A DNA stretch of 64,000 bases from Deltaproteobacteria bacterium. Lineage in GTDB: Bacteria; UBA10199; GCA-002796325; JACPFF01. The notes under the pieces were generated by a model. The model saw nothing but the letters and a program-made list of their open reading frames with translations, did no database searches and was not told where the DNA came from. Shown piece by piece: positions 51,785-61,168 of the stretch. Position 1 is the first letter of the stretch. Every line of letters begins with the position of its first letter. The position numbers were made by a program, and so were the translations under genes. The DNA lies in assembly GCA_016183065.1 (NCBI GenBank), contig JACPFF010000011.1, positions 1-64,000 of the forward strand. The letters are read 5' to 3'.

Positions 51785-51938
51785 GCCCAGAGGCCCGGGA
51801 GCCAACGGCTCCCGGGCCTCTGGGCGCCGGTGGCGGAAGGGAAGAGGCTCTTCGACGACCGAGGTCGGGGACCCGCCGAAGGCGGGTGACCGAGGAAGTC
51901 CCCGGAGGTGGGAGCCGGAGGGTATTCCTGCCAGGGGC
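51783..51938 (+). mobile_element. 3'-end hairpin element, copy H (right boundary of the island)
   Basis: A 156-bp near-exact direct repeat of 49297-49452, including the last 15 bases of tRNA-Arg (51924-51938). No tRNA body precedes it. With copy E it forms direct repeats 2,486 bp apart that flank the foreign island, as att sites or homologous-recombination substrates would. Confidence 0.83.
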
Positions 51939-51940
51939 GC

Positions 51941-51966
51941 AACGACTTTTCGCCAGAAAAGTCGTT
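51941..51966. terminator. Perfect hairpin after copy H
   Basis: AACGACTTTTC-GCCA-GAAAAGTCGTT is a perfect 11-bp stem. It lies between the island boundary and the stop of the minus-strand gene at 51981. A T-rich tract is inside the stem rather than after it, so terminator activity is possible but not certain. Confidence 0.5.
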
Positions 51967-51980
51967 CTCCACTCGCTCAC

Positions 51981-52628
51981 TTACCCCGCCCAGATGATCT
52001 GACAGCGGAAATCGCGCCAATGGGTCGATGAGTCTGGCCGTTCGCAATATATCGTGGCGCCGGTACAGTCGGTTTTGTCGCCACGGCTTCCATTGCCACC
52101 ACAAGACGTGGGGCCTTCATTGCGAAAGCCCCATTCCACAGTGTGGGCGCTCTTTTTCCCCGGATGGTGATTCCGATAGACGCTGTCGGGCCTTGCCTCA
52201 CGCCGGAGTGAGAGAAAGATGCGCGGATCGCCGGTGAGGATTTTTTCGATCTCGGGGTCGATCCGCAGTAACGTGCGGGTTTCTTTCTCGCGGACCAGCA
52301 ATCGTTCGACACACGCACGGTATTCCGGCTTGAGCACCGGTAATTGTGCGCTCGTTGGCGTGTACCATCCACCATCTCCGGCAAAGAGCGTCGTCAATTC
52401 TTCAGCACTGAACGTATAACCGGCAAGGGCATAGGGGACATTGCGCAAAATGCGCGCCTCCATGGGGGTATGGATGCCGAACTGTTTGACATCGCAGTTC
52501 GACTGCATGAGTTGTGTGAATTCGTGAAGGACCGTTTTTTTTGTCGCTGCGTGTGATAGGCCTGATGTGGCGCCTGATACTATCAGCATCGTCAAGAGGC
52601 TTTTCACGATGGTGCTCACTCTGTCCAT
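51981..52628 (-). CDS. Secreted protein with a YARHG-like domain
   Basis: A 215-aa protein with a signal peptide (VKSLLTMLIVSGATSGLSHA). Residues about 58-110, ILRNVPYALAGYTFSAEELTTLFAGDGGWYTPTS, fit the YARHG pattern (short aromatic helix, Gly-Tyr-x-Phe, EL, then WY). A C-terminal segment with paired cysteines (TSCGGNGSRGDKTDC and IYCERP, FRC) probably forms disulfides. The function of YARHG proteins is unknown; they are extracytoplasmic. It lies just outside the tRNA-Arg island. Confidence 0.68.
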   Translation of the reverse strand: MDRVSTIVKSLLTMLIVSGATSGLSHAATKKTVLHEFTQLMQSNCDVKQFGIHTPMEARILRNVPYALAGYTFSAEELTTLFAGDGGWYTPTSAQLPVLKPEYRACVERLLVREKETRTLLRIDPEIEKILTGDPRIFLSLRREARPDSVYRNHHPGKKSAHTVEWGFRNEGPTSCGGNGSRGDKTDCTGATIYCERPDSSTHWRDFRCQIIWAG

Positions 52629-52660
52629 GTATCATCCCTCAGTGTGCTGGCCGGGAATGG

Positions 52661-53833
52661 TCACAGTCCGATATGCTGCATGCCCTCTTGCCACGGTGCG
52701 ATCAGCACCTTGCCCACTTTTCGTTTGTGTTGATCCCGACTCAAACAGATGCCTTCACACGGGCCGAAATCGTTGGCAATTCTCTCCAACGATTTGACTT
52801 CCATGGGGTCGACATATTCTGCAGACTTGATTTCTATCAATACTGGTGGTTGTCCAGGACGCTCGACGATCAGATCGACCTCCGCATCTTCGTGGGTACG
52901 AAAATAGGAAAACCGATAATTATTGCCCCGATACGCACAGAGGCGGGCAATTTCCAGAATGATAAAATGCTCAAATGCATCCCCATACGCGTAGGTTTGG
53001 GGTAGAAGATTGACCGTCAGGGTGCCGTCGAGCGCGCGCTTGACGCCGGTATCACAGAAGTAGAATTTTGGGGCTGTTGTCTGGCGTTTTCGCACAGAAC
53101 GATGGTATGCAGGTAAGAGAAAACCGGCAAGGGTATCTTCAAGGATTTGATAATAGGATTGCACTGTTTTTGTGTCAGTGCCGATGTCTCTTCCAATTTT
53201 GGAAAAATTCAGGATTTTCCCGTTACCTTGTGCCGCAACCTCCAAAAAAAGTGCAAAAGGTTCGAGCTTGCGGATGATTTGTTCATTCCAGATTTCCTCC
53301 TTGAGATATGTGCGCGCATATGCCTCAAGGAATAATCGTTTGTCCACGGGCGTGTCGTATGAAAAAACTGCAGGGAGCGAGCCATATTGGAGAATGGCAG
53401 TGAGATCGAATGACGGACCAATCTCTCGATGTGTGAGTGGAAACAGGTAATAGACAAAGGCCCGTCCCGCTAATAAATTGGCCGCACCACGGCGCAATTT
53501 TCGGGCGCTCGACCCCAAAAGAATAAATTGCAGTGGATGGCCTTCCCTCTTGGATCCCTCGATTTGTTGATGCACGAGATCGAGTAATTTTGGCAGTTTT
53601 TGGACTTCGTCTATCACCACACGGCGCAGTCCCGGGCCTGCACCATGCATTCGCTCAATAAGATACTGTGGTGACTTGAGGAGCCTGGCCTCTTCCTCTG
53701 GATTTAAGAGATCAAAAAAAAGCGTTTTCTGAGTCACATAATGCTCGATAACATAGGTTGATTTGCCTGTTCCGCGGGCTCCAAAGAGAATAAAACTATT
53801 TATTTTCGATGGGTTGAGTGTCCTTTCAAACAT
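52661..53833 (-). CDS. AAA_14/DUF4143 ATPase (1 of 3)
   Basis: A 390-aa protein with Walker A FGARGTGKST (about residues 17-26), Walker B RRVVIDEVQKLP, the sensor LLGSSARKLRRGAANLLAGRA, then the DUF4143 winged and nuclease-like C-terminal region (KFYFCDTGVKRAL, HEDAEVDLIVERPGQPPVLIEIKSA). The E-VDLIV...EIK motif is a PD-(D/E)XK-like nuclease site. These proteins are common in mobile and prophage-like regions, with unknown substrates. TTGACA about 38 bp upstream suggests a nearly leaderless promoter. It resembles the protein at 61169 closely (same GSSARKL-RGAANLLAGRAFVY segment). Confidence 0.85.
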   Translation of the reverse strand: MFERTLNPSKINSFILFGARGTGKSTYVIEHYVTQKTLFFDLLNPEEEARLLKSPQYLIERMHGAGPGLRRVVIDEVQKLPKLLDLVHQQIEGSKREGHPLQFILLGSSARKLRRGAANLLAGRAFVYYLFPLTHREIGPSFDLTAILQYGSLPAVFSYDTPVDKRLFLEAYARTYLKEEIWNEQIIRKLEPFALFLEVAAQGNGKILNFSKIGRDIGTDTKTVQSYYQILEDTLAGFLLPAYHRSVRKRQTTAPKFYFCDTGVKRALDGTLTVNLLPQTYAYGDAFEHFIILEIARLCAYRGNNYRFSYFRTHEDAEVDLIVERPGQPPVLIEIKSAEYVDPMEVKSLERIANDFGPCEGICLSRDQHKRKVGKVLIAPWQEGMQHIGL

Positions 53834-53942
53834 GATCCAGTATGTTGGCAAAATTATGGAGTAATGTCAACATCCGGTTTTTTTCATGCTGTTCACTCCC
53901 ATCGCTCTTCCCTCGAGGCGACCCGAGATCACGATTCGCTGC

Positions 53943-56690
53943 TCATTGCAACTGGATGACCGCATTCTCCGTCCAGTCGGCGACATAGAGTTGCTTTTGG
54001 AGCGGATCGAACGTGATGGCCCATGGCCGATTGAGCCGAGCATGCGAGGTGTCGCCGAGGCGAACCCCTTTTTCCCCGTCAGCCCCGACCAGGAGCTGCA
54101 TGGAACCGGTCTGTGGGTCGATCGAGAAGATGGCCGGGAAGCCGAGCAGCGTCCCGACATAGAGGCGCTCGCCATCCGTGGTAATGGAGCGCGGACCGGT
54201 CGGGAAGTTCTTGACGATTGTGCTGACCGTCATGGTCTTCAGGTCGAGTGCGCGGAGTCGTTTCCCCCAGATCTCGGTGATGTAGAGCGTGTCGCCCTGC
54301 ACGAGGAGTCCGCCTGGTGCGTCAAAGCGGGCGGCACTACAGGCGCCATCGGCCTTCCCTTCTTCCCCGGGTGCACCGCAGATCGTCTCGACCATGTGGG
54401 TGACCTTGTCGATCCGGCGGATGACATGGTTGTACCAGTCCGCCGCATAGATAGCCTGGGCATCGACTGCGATACCGAGGTAGCCTTCAAAAAGGGCCTC
54501 GTTCCCTGGACCGTCCTGATATCCGTGATCAAACGGCTGGCCGGCAACAAGTGCCGTTGATCCATCGGCATGGATCTGCACCACATGGGCTTTTCGTACT
54601 GCATACACGGTCGAGCCATCGACGGCGAGTTCATCAAAGCCCTGGTGAATGAGTGTCGTTACCTCTTTGGTGACCGGATTGATTTTGCGCAGCGCATTCA
54701 TCTGTGCCACAAGGAGATCCTTCCCCATCATGGCGATCCCCGACGGTTTCCAGAATGTGGCGGTGGCACCGATCCCGTCATGATCCCCTTCATGGAGCGG
54801 GAGGCCTGCCACGAGATGACACTTTTCCTCGAAGACATTGCAGGCCCGGATGCTGAAGTTATAGGTGTCGGCCACATACATGGTCCCGTCCACATAGGCG
54901 ATCCCCTCCGGGTAATGGAACCGCGCGGTCTGCAGATCGTCCACGGTGTTGGCAACCCCTTTGTCAAACGGTTCGCCCAAGAAGACCTTGACCGATTCAT
55001 CGAGCATGGAGATACCGCTGATATGGCTGCTGGCGCTGTTGCTGACAAAGACGATGGGATACGCGCAACTCAAGCCGGTCGGCTCAAAGAGCCGTTGTTC
55101 CATGGGGAGATCCTCGGCGTCTTTGGTCATGGCGAGCGTGTCGACACCATGCGGGAGATCGAGTGAGATGACGCGCACGGCGTCATTGCCGGAATCGGCA
55201 ACGATCAGCCGGCCGCCGCAGATGGTCAGTGCCTCCGGCTGCTCGAAGAGCGCCTCGGTGCCGAAGGGGTCGTCCTGATACCCGCTCTGCTCCTCGGTGC
55301 CGGCGATCAGTGTGACGGTACCTCCACTCACCTTGTAGATCGTATGCTGGTTGTAACACGCGGCAAAGAGGTCATCGCCGGATTTGGCAATCCCGGAGAT
55401 CCAGCACCCTGTGTGGATGAAGATCGTGTCGATCAATGTGTCGGTCGACACATCGAAGACCGCAATGCTATTGCCGCTATAGTGTCCCGCGTAGAGGATA
55501 TTCCCGTCAATGAGCATCCCCCATCCGTTGACGGCCGAGACATTCTGTACGGACGCCGACGGCGTACCGCTGCCGGAGGTATTCGGCAGCGCCGCAAGAT
55601 TCGGCCCACTGCTGACGAGGGCCTGTCCCTGAAGATTCACTTTTCGCAGTGTGTAGTTGTAGAGATCGCCGATGTAGAGATGGGTCCCATTGACGGCCAC
55701 TGCGCGCGGCTGATTGAATCGTGCCTCAATCGCCGGCCCCTCCTGACGCCCATCGCCACCGAGCTGTCCCGCGAGATGAATGGCGCGGTCAAATATGCCA
55801 TCGCAGGCATCGCCGACACTGTCCTGGTTGTTGTCCTCCTGTTTGGCGTTTGGAACGTAGGGACAGTTGTCTTTCGCATTGACCACACGATCGCCATCCC
55901 AATCCGGATCGCAGATGTCGCCGATCTTGTCGCCATCGAGGTCTTTCTGATCGGCGTTGGCTGTGAACGGACAATTGTCGTTCGCATCGGCAAGGCCGTC
56001 TTTGTCTCCGTCTGGCGGGGGAGCGGGCGGCAGTGCCTCGACGGGCGTGCTCCCTTCAGGCACGGCGCTCGTTTCCGTCTCGGTTGAGGATGGCGTCGCC
56101 GTTGCTTCTGCGGCGTCTGGTGTAGAGGCCGTCGTCTCTTCCGTGGCGTTTGGTGTGGAAGTCGTTGCCTCCCCCGTGGCTGCGGTCTCTGTGATTGGCG
56201 TACTCGATGCGGTGACCTCCTCTGTGGCCGTGGTGGTCTCCGGATCGGTCTGTTCCGCTGCTGTCGTCGTCCCGGTCGTGTTTTCCTCTGCCGTTGCGGA
56301 TGATGTGGCGGTGTCGTTCATTGGTCCGGAGGCTGCGAACGAATCCGTGACAGGGAGGGGCGCGGCATCCGTTGCTTCACCCGTATCCGTTGCTTCATCC
56401 GTGTCATCCGCACCGGCTGCATCGGCAGGGGGCGGAGTCGTCATCTCTTCGTCGCTTGTCGCCGATGCCGTCATGTCGTTTGCGGTCTCTGGCGCTGGCG
56501 CGTCCTCCTCAGCGGGTTCGGCAGTGTCTGCGGTTATTTCCGCAGCAGAGGCCGTGGCATTCTCTTTCGATGCGCCTGCTCCATTACCGGCATTGGAACT
56601 CCCCCCAGAACACCCGATCCAGAGGATCATGGTACTGAGGAGGAGGAGCTGGTTGGTTGTGTTGCTGATGATGTTGCGTGATCGGTCCAT
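53943..56690 (-). CDS. Large lipoprotein: thrombospondin type 3 repeats plus NHL beta-propeller
   Basis: A 915-aa lipoprotein. Lipobox is WIGC. Residues about 30-215 form a Thr/Ala/Glu-rich low-complexity stalk. Calcium-binding thrombospondin-3-like repeats follow (DGDKDGLADANDNCPF, DLDGDKIGDICDPDWDGDRVVNAKDNCPY). The last 600 residues contain about ten NHL-type blades, several with the pattern FxxPxGIAxxxGxxxVADxxNxxIR. It is probably a surface adhesin or binding platform. GGAGGATCTC precedes ATG 56690. The stalk's repetitive DNA produces many spurious antisense frames. Confidence 0.87.
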   Translation of the reverse strand: MDRSRNIISNTTNQLLLLSTMILWIGCSGGSSNAGNGAGASKENATASAAEITADTAEPAEEDAPAPETANDMTASATSDEEMTTPPPADAAGADDTDEATDTGEATDAAPLPVTDSFAASGPMNDTATSSATAEENTTGTTTAAEQTDPETTTATEEVTASSTPITETAATGEATTSTPNATEETTASTPDAAEATATPSSTETETSAVPEGSTPVEALPPAPPPDGDKDGLADANDNCPFTANADQKDLDGDKIGDICDPDWDGDRVVNAKDNCPYVPNAKQEDNNQDSVGDACDGIFDRAIHLAGQLGGDGRQEGPAIEARFNQPRAVAVNGTHLYIGDLYNYTLRKVNLQGQALVSSGPNLAALPNTSGSGTPSASVQNVSAVNGWGMLIDGNILYAGHYSGNSIAVFDVSTDTLIDTIFIHTGCWISGIAKSGDDLFAACYNQHTIYKVSGGTVTLIAGTEEQSGYQDDPFGTEALFEQPEALTICGGRLIVADSGNDAVRVISLDLPHGVDTLAMTKDAEDLPMEQRLFEPTGLSCAYPIVFVSNSASSHISGISMLDESVKVFLGEPFDKGVANTVDDLQTARFHYPEGIAYVDGTMYVADTYNFSIRACNVFEEKCHLVAGLPLHEGDHDGIGATATFWKPSGIAMMGKDLLVAQMNALRKINPVTKEVTTLIHQGFDELAVDGSTVYAVRKAHVVQIHADGSTALVAGQPFDHGYQDGPGNEALFEGYLGIAVDAQAIYAADWYNHVIRRIDKVTHMVETICGAPGEEGKADGACSAARFDAPGGLLVQGDTLYITEIWGKRLRALDLKTMTVSTIVKNFPTGPRSITTDGERLYVGTLLGFPAIFSIDPQTGSMQLLVGADGEKGVRLGDTSHARLNRPWAITFDPLQKQLYVADWTENAVIQLQ

Positions 56691-56873
56691 GAGATCCTCC
56701 CCTGTGTGAACGCCCGATGCCTCAAGGATACTGCAAGGGACATGCCACAAAATTTTTATGTAAAATCAACATATTGTATAGTGCTTTCCGGGTCAAATTC
56801 TACTGCATCTTCTCAATCTGACAGACGCTTTTTCTCATCTTGCGACATGGCGCAACGATGCTATGTCCCCCAC

Positions 56874-57218
56874 ATGGTCAAACGGTTTACCAAACGGAAT
56901 GAAGGATTTTGTTGCCTCCACTGCGGGGGAGAGGTCCCTGCGGGGAGTCATGGGACGATTCGGAATCACTGTCCCTCCTGTCTCTACTCCCAACATACCG
57001 ACATCGATCCTGGTGATCGTGCGGCGACGTGTCGCGGATTGATGACGCCGGTCCATGCGTACTATTTGTCCGGCACGATTACGCTCGTACATCGCTGTGC
57101 GCGATGCGGATTCGAGCGGGAGAACAAGATCGCGCAGGCCCCTGGTGTGGCCCCGGATGATCTGCCACGGGTCTATGCGTTGATGCGCGAGAGTGCCCAT
57201 ACCGCGCCGGTGCGGTAA
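56874..57218 (+). CDS. RNHCP-domain protein
   Basis: A 114-aa zinc-ribbon-like protein. FCCLHCGGEVPAGSHGTIRNHCPSCLYSQHTDIDPGDRAATCRGLM carries the RNHCP motif. HRCARCGFERENKIA supplies a final CxxC, so paired cysteines could hold zinc. The molecular role of the family is not known. ATG 56874 (MVKRFTKRNEGF) fits the domain start; ATG 56847 would add nine residues. It is convergent with the large unknown gene at 57222, with three bases between stop codons. Confidence 0.8.
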   Translation: MVKRFTKRNEGFCCLHCGGEVPAGSHGTIRNHCPSCLYSQHTDIDPGDRAATCRGLMTPVHAYYLSGTITLVHRCARCGFERENKIAQAPGVAPDDLPRVYALMRESAHTAPVR

Positions 57219-57221
57219 ATG

Positions 57222-60200
57222 TCACAACACGCGGGAAGAAAAGAGGCGTTGCTCAGCGGCCCGAAGTTTGGCGTCCTCTGCGGCATCGAGATTGCGCATG
57301 GCATCGTTCATCCACGTGGCAAAGAGTGTCCAATCGCGGATATCGCCCTCTGGAGTGAAGACGTTCCTGGCATCGAGCGAGGTGTTTCCCCATCGTTCAT
57401 CGGGAAAATGGGTCGTGACGATCTCCACTTGGTCCTGCATGATCGGTCGCAGTCTCTCTCCGGCCTCGGTCCGTAAATAGGTCTCGACATGGGCCTGCCG
57501 CTCGGCGGTGGTCTGATCCGTTCGGCCCGCCGCTTTCCAGACCGGGGCAAGGGCCGCGGTGAGGAGGACCGTATTGCCGATATACCGGAGGTGCTGCAGT
57601 GTCGGATGGTGTGCGCGGGTAAAGTCGCGCAGCCGCGCACGGCTGTCGCCCAGCATCCGCTCCACCTCAGTGGGGTCCCACGGGCTCACGCCCGTGGCAC
57701 CCTGCGCGTAGGGTTCCAGATGATGTGCCAGAGTGGCCAGCCGCTGCCGGATGGCCCGCTGCAGTGGCCCCGCTGCTCGCGCCTTCTGCCTCGAGTCTCC
57801 CCTCGGCATCAACGGTAAAGACCTTGAGGCGATCCTTCTCCGGCATCTCGGTCTCGAGGTGTGCCAGCCGGGCAATACACGTTTTCATGGCGATCCCCTC
57901 GGGTGTGGTCAGTTGGGCCGCGATATATCCCTGGATCGCGGTGTCGTCAGTCGCATTGCCGGCAATCGCCGACGTATACCATTCGGCAAAGGCCGTCTCG
58001 ATCCGCCGGGCATATTCCTGCTGCAAAAATTGTGGGGCATCGAGCGTAAACCACCGTATCAGCGTGGACCAATCATCGACACGGGCATGGGCGTCGTAGA
58101 GCGTGGCCGCATGATATCCGTCACCAAAGTCGATCACCCCGCGGGCGTCGATTGCGATCTGCTCCCGCATCAGTGTGCGTGCGGTGGTCCCTTCCGTCGA
58201 GTGGAGCCGGGCCTCAAGCGTCTGAGTTGGGTCAACGCCTGCGAGCTGTGCATCGACGTACCACGTGGCAAGGATTCTCCCCAATGCGGCACTATTCTGG
58301 TGATAGCTCTGCTCCAGCCAGGTGGCGACCGAGGCCGGTGTCCCCGGTGTCGTGTCGCCGGCACGCGTCTGCATGAATTCCGCCTCGGCATCGGCGGTAA
58401 AACGGGCGTCCACCGCGGCAGCGACCAATTGCGCCAGGGCGGTGGCATTCTTGGGGAGCCCCGTCGTGGCATCGAGCAGGGCAAACGTTCCCGTGCGATC
58501 ACGGCCGTTCGGAGGATCCAATTGCGCGGCAAGCGCCTCTGGCACGGCACGACGATCATCGATGGCATAGTGGAAGAACTGAGTGATGGTGGGGTCGAGC
58601 TCGTGACGTACGAGCATCTGGAAAGTTTCCGTCGCAGCCCTCTCCCGGAGGACCGGCGCATACGCGATTGGTGCCGAGGCGGCCGTCTGGGCATACAGAT
58701 CGCGCGCCAGTTCGTCTCGTGCGCGATCCGTCCAGAATGCCACAGACTCGCGCAGTGCGTCCATGGCCTGCAGATCTATCTCAGCGGGCCCCTGCATGAG
58801 GCGTGCGGCCTGTCGCGTATTCTCATCATCCCGTCCCCAGATCAGATGTGGATTCATCACCGTCAGTTCGGTTCGGGCGCGCGCACGGACTGCGGCATCT
58901 GGGGAGAGACTGACGGTGTTGAGCCGGTCGCTGGCAAAACGACGGAACGCGCGCTTATGTGCGTCATTCTCTCCGAGCCCGATCGTGCGGGAGAGGTCCC
59001 CCAGCGCTCGGTAGTACGCGGCGTCCGCGACGATCGCCTCGCCATCCGCGCGTCCCGCCTCCCGGGCAAGCGTATGAAAGTAGTCGCGCCGACGTGAGGC
59101 CATCTCGTGATAGTGCATGATTTCCGGGTTGGCCGTGGTTCTGGTCTGCTCAGCATGCGCCTCCTCCTGCTGCGCCATGCGGCCGGCGTCCGCATATTCG
59201 ATCTCGCTCCGCAGCCAGGCCTCGGCAAAGGCCGCCCGGCGGTCCGCCAGGATGGCCTCGCGGCCGCCGAGCCACGCAAGGAGCCGTTCTTCAGCCCCTT
59301 CCGCAATCACACGCATCCCGTGCTCCAGTGTGGGACTCCCAAAGGGGAGCTCACGGAAATCCTCATCAAAGAGATCGGCAATGGCCGCCGCCGCCGGATG
59401 GATGCGGAACGTTTCGAGCGAGCGGATCAGATTGTAGAGATTCTGCTCCGCTCGATCGACCGACCGGTCGTACGCCTGGAGCCTGGCGGGGAGCTCGACC
59501 CGTTCGAGAGAGCCGTCGCGGATCCGTGCAGCCCAACTCTTCTCCGTCCCATCCCCATCTTCACCATCGATCAGCACGGCCTGCAGTCCCCCCTGCAGTT
59601 GTTGCAGAAAACCCTTCACGTTGTTCGCGGCCTGATACCAGACGTGCGTGGCCATGGCCGCGCGGGTCTCTTGTTCCATTTTCCACCCCAGCCAGAGACC
59701 GATCTGATCGCCTGCATCGACCAACGGTGTCATGAATGTCCCACCGGCATAGGTGTCGTCGATAAAGGTCTTGCCAATGCCGGCCCACCGAAAGGTACCG
59801 AGAACCGTCCGTGCGCTCCCCGAGAATTTGGCGGCCGGGCCGAGCATCTGGTCGGTCGCCGTGTGGGCAAAAGTGCTATACGAGGTTGCGGCATTGCCAT
59901 AGACGAGCCAACTCCTCGTCATGGAAAGGATATCGGCGCCGAATCCGGCCCCGGAAATGGCCCCTGCTGCGCGACCGAGCACGGCGACGAGACCTCGACT
60001 TGCCATGAATCGGGTCATCGCGCCTTTGGTCCCGAGGTCGGCAATCTGCTCGGTAAAGAATCCGAGCAGGCCGACCGTACTCTCCACCCAGGTGTTGGTA
60101 TCGACCACGGTGACGCCATCGACGACGCGCGTGTTTTTTCCGGGGATCAGGGCCGTCCAGAGGCGCGACCAGAGGAGATCACGCCCCATCTTCGGTTGAA

Positions 60201-61008
60201 ACGGCGTCCCCACAATGGTGCCGATGACTCCGGCGGTGCCATGCCCGAACTTCGCAAGGATCCCCTTCCCGGCGGGGGTCAGATTCCGTCGGCCAACCTG
60301 CCAGAGCGAGGATCCCAGGCCATGCTGCCGGGTGAGGATGAGGTTCCCACCGAGATGGGTTATGACTCGGCCATTGGCCCGTCGCCAGACCATCCGTCCG
60401 GCATCGGCCAGATTATTCGTGACCGGCGCGACCACATGGGTCGAGCCGACAATAAAGGCAAAACGTGCGGCCGGATCCTTGATGTCGAGCAGATCGGCGA
60501 TCTTTTCAAAACCGATCAGGGCTCCGATACTCGCGGCAAGGCGTGGGCCATGCTCGGCAGCATAGTTTCTCACCGTATCCGCCAGGAGGGCACGGACCTC
60601 GGGGTGATCGAGGAGGAGCGCGCGAATGCGCGTTTCCAAGATATCGGGCGGAATCCGCTCCGCATACCGTTCGTAAATCGTGAGAGGGTCATATCTGCCG
60701 CCAGGGCCGGTCAGTGGGAGGATTTCGGCGATGCGGTCATGGGGCAATCGGGCCGTGTCGGCCGCGCTCCGCAACTCTCTATCGAGCGCTGTGAGGGCGC
60801 GTTCAATCGCTTCCGGGCTCGGTTCGGGAGTCGCCTCAGGCGCAGCTCCGGCTGGCCCCTCCTGATAGCCGTCGACCGGGGCCTCTATCGGATCCGGGAA
60901 GTGATCGGTATTTGCCCCCCGTGGTGCTGGCGCAAAATCCGGGACGACATTACGCCCGAACACGGTCTGGGCGGCCTTCTGCGCAAGTTCCAGCAACAAC
61001 GGTGGCAT
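57222..61008 (-). pseudogene. Very large unknown protein with a single-base frameshift
   Basis: The first frame (61008 to 57667) encodes 1,113 aa. A second frame ending at 57222 continues the same protein, switching at a run of four G (about 57798-57801). Dropping one base gives 1,261 aa. The N-terminus is Pro/Glu-rich; residues about 150-420 contain several hydrophobic, Gly-rich segments (SIGALIGFEKIADLL, GTAGVIGTIVGTPFQP, GAISGAGFGADIL). The remainder is mostly charged helix. GGAGGGG precedes the ATG. I recognise no family. The frameshift may be biological or an assembly error. Confidence 0.6.
57673..57702. repeat. Hairpin resembling the 3'-end elements
   Basis: GGGT-C-CCACGGGC-TCAC-GCCCGTGG-C-ACCC forms a 12-bp stem with one mismatch, and AGTGGGGTCCCACG resembles the opening of copies A and C. 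It lies within the reading frame of the large unknown protein (residues GATGVSPWDPTE). It could be a minimal relict of the same family or a chance coding hairpin. Confidence 0.4.
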
Positions 61009-61131
61009 GACGACACCCCTCCATAACTATGATCGGAGGGTGAGACCCCGGAAGTTGCGTCTGACAGACCGGGGAAGAGCGACCTATCCACTGGTATTTT
61101 TTGAGCTATTTATTGTCATCATCTGTTGACT

Positions 61132-61161
61132 TTGACTATGACCCAAGAATGATGGTAAAAT
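61132..61161 (+). promoter_or_regulatory. Leaderless-type promoter for the second DUF4143 ATPase
   Basis: TTGACT (61132-61137) and TAAAAT (61156-61161) are 18 bp apart. The ATG at 61169 follows only seven bases after the -10 box, so the transcript would begin at or next to the start codon. Confidence 0.65.
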
Positions 61162-61168
61162 TTGGCCC

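Noticed and set aside
5957-56709. 250-aa Val/Ser/Ala-rich plus-strand frame at 55957-56709
   Set aside because: It arises from the repetitive Thr/Ala/Glu stalk DNA of the NHL lipoprotein read on the other strand. The start coordinate listed here is broader than the frame itself.
59107-61026. 639-aa open frame on the plus strand
   Set aside because: It is antisense to the large unknown gene; composition is typical of a G+C-driven shadow frame and no start signal is seen.
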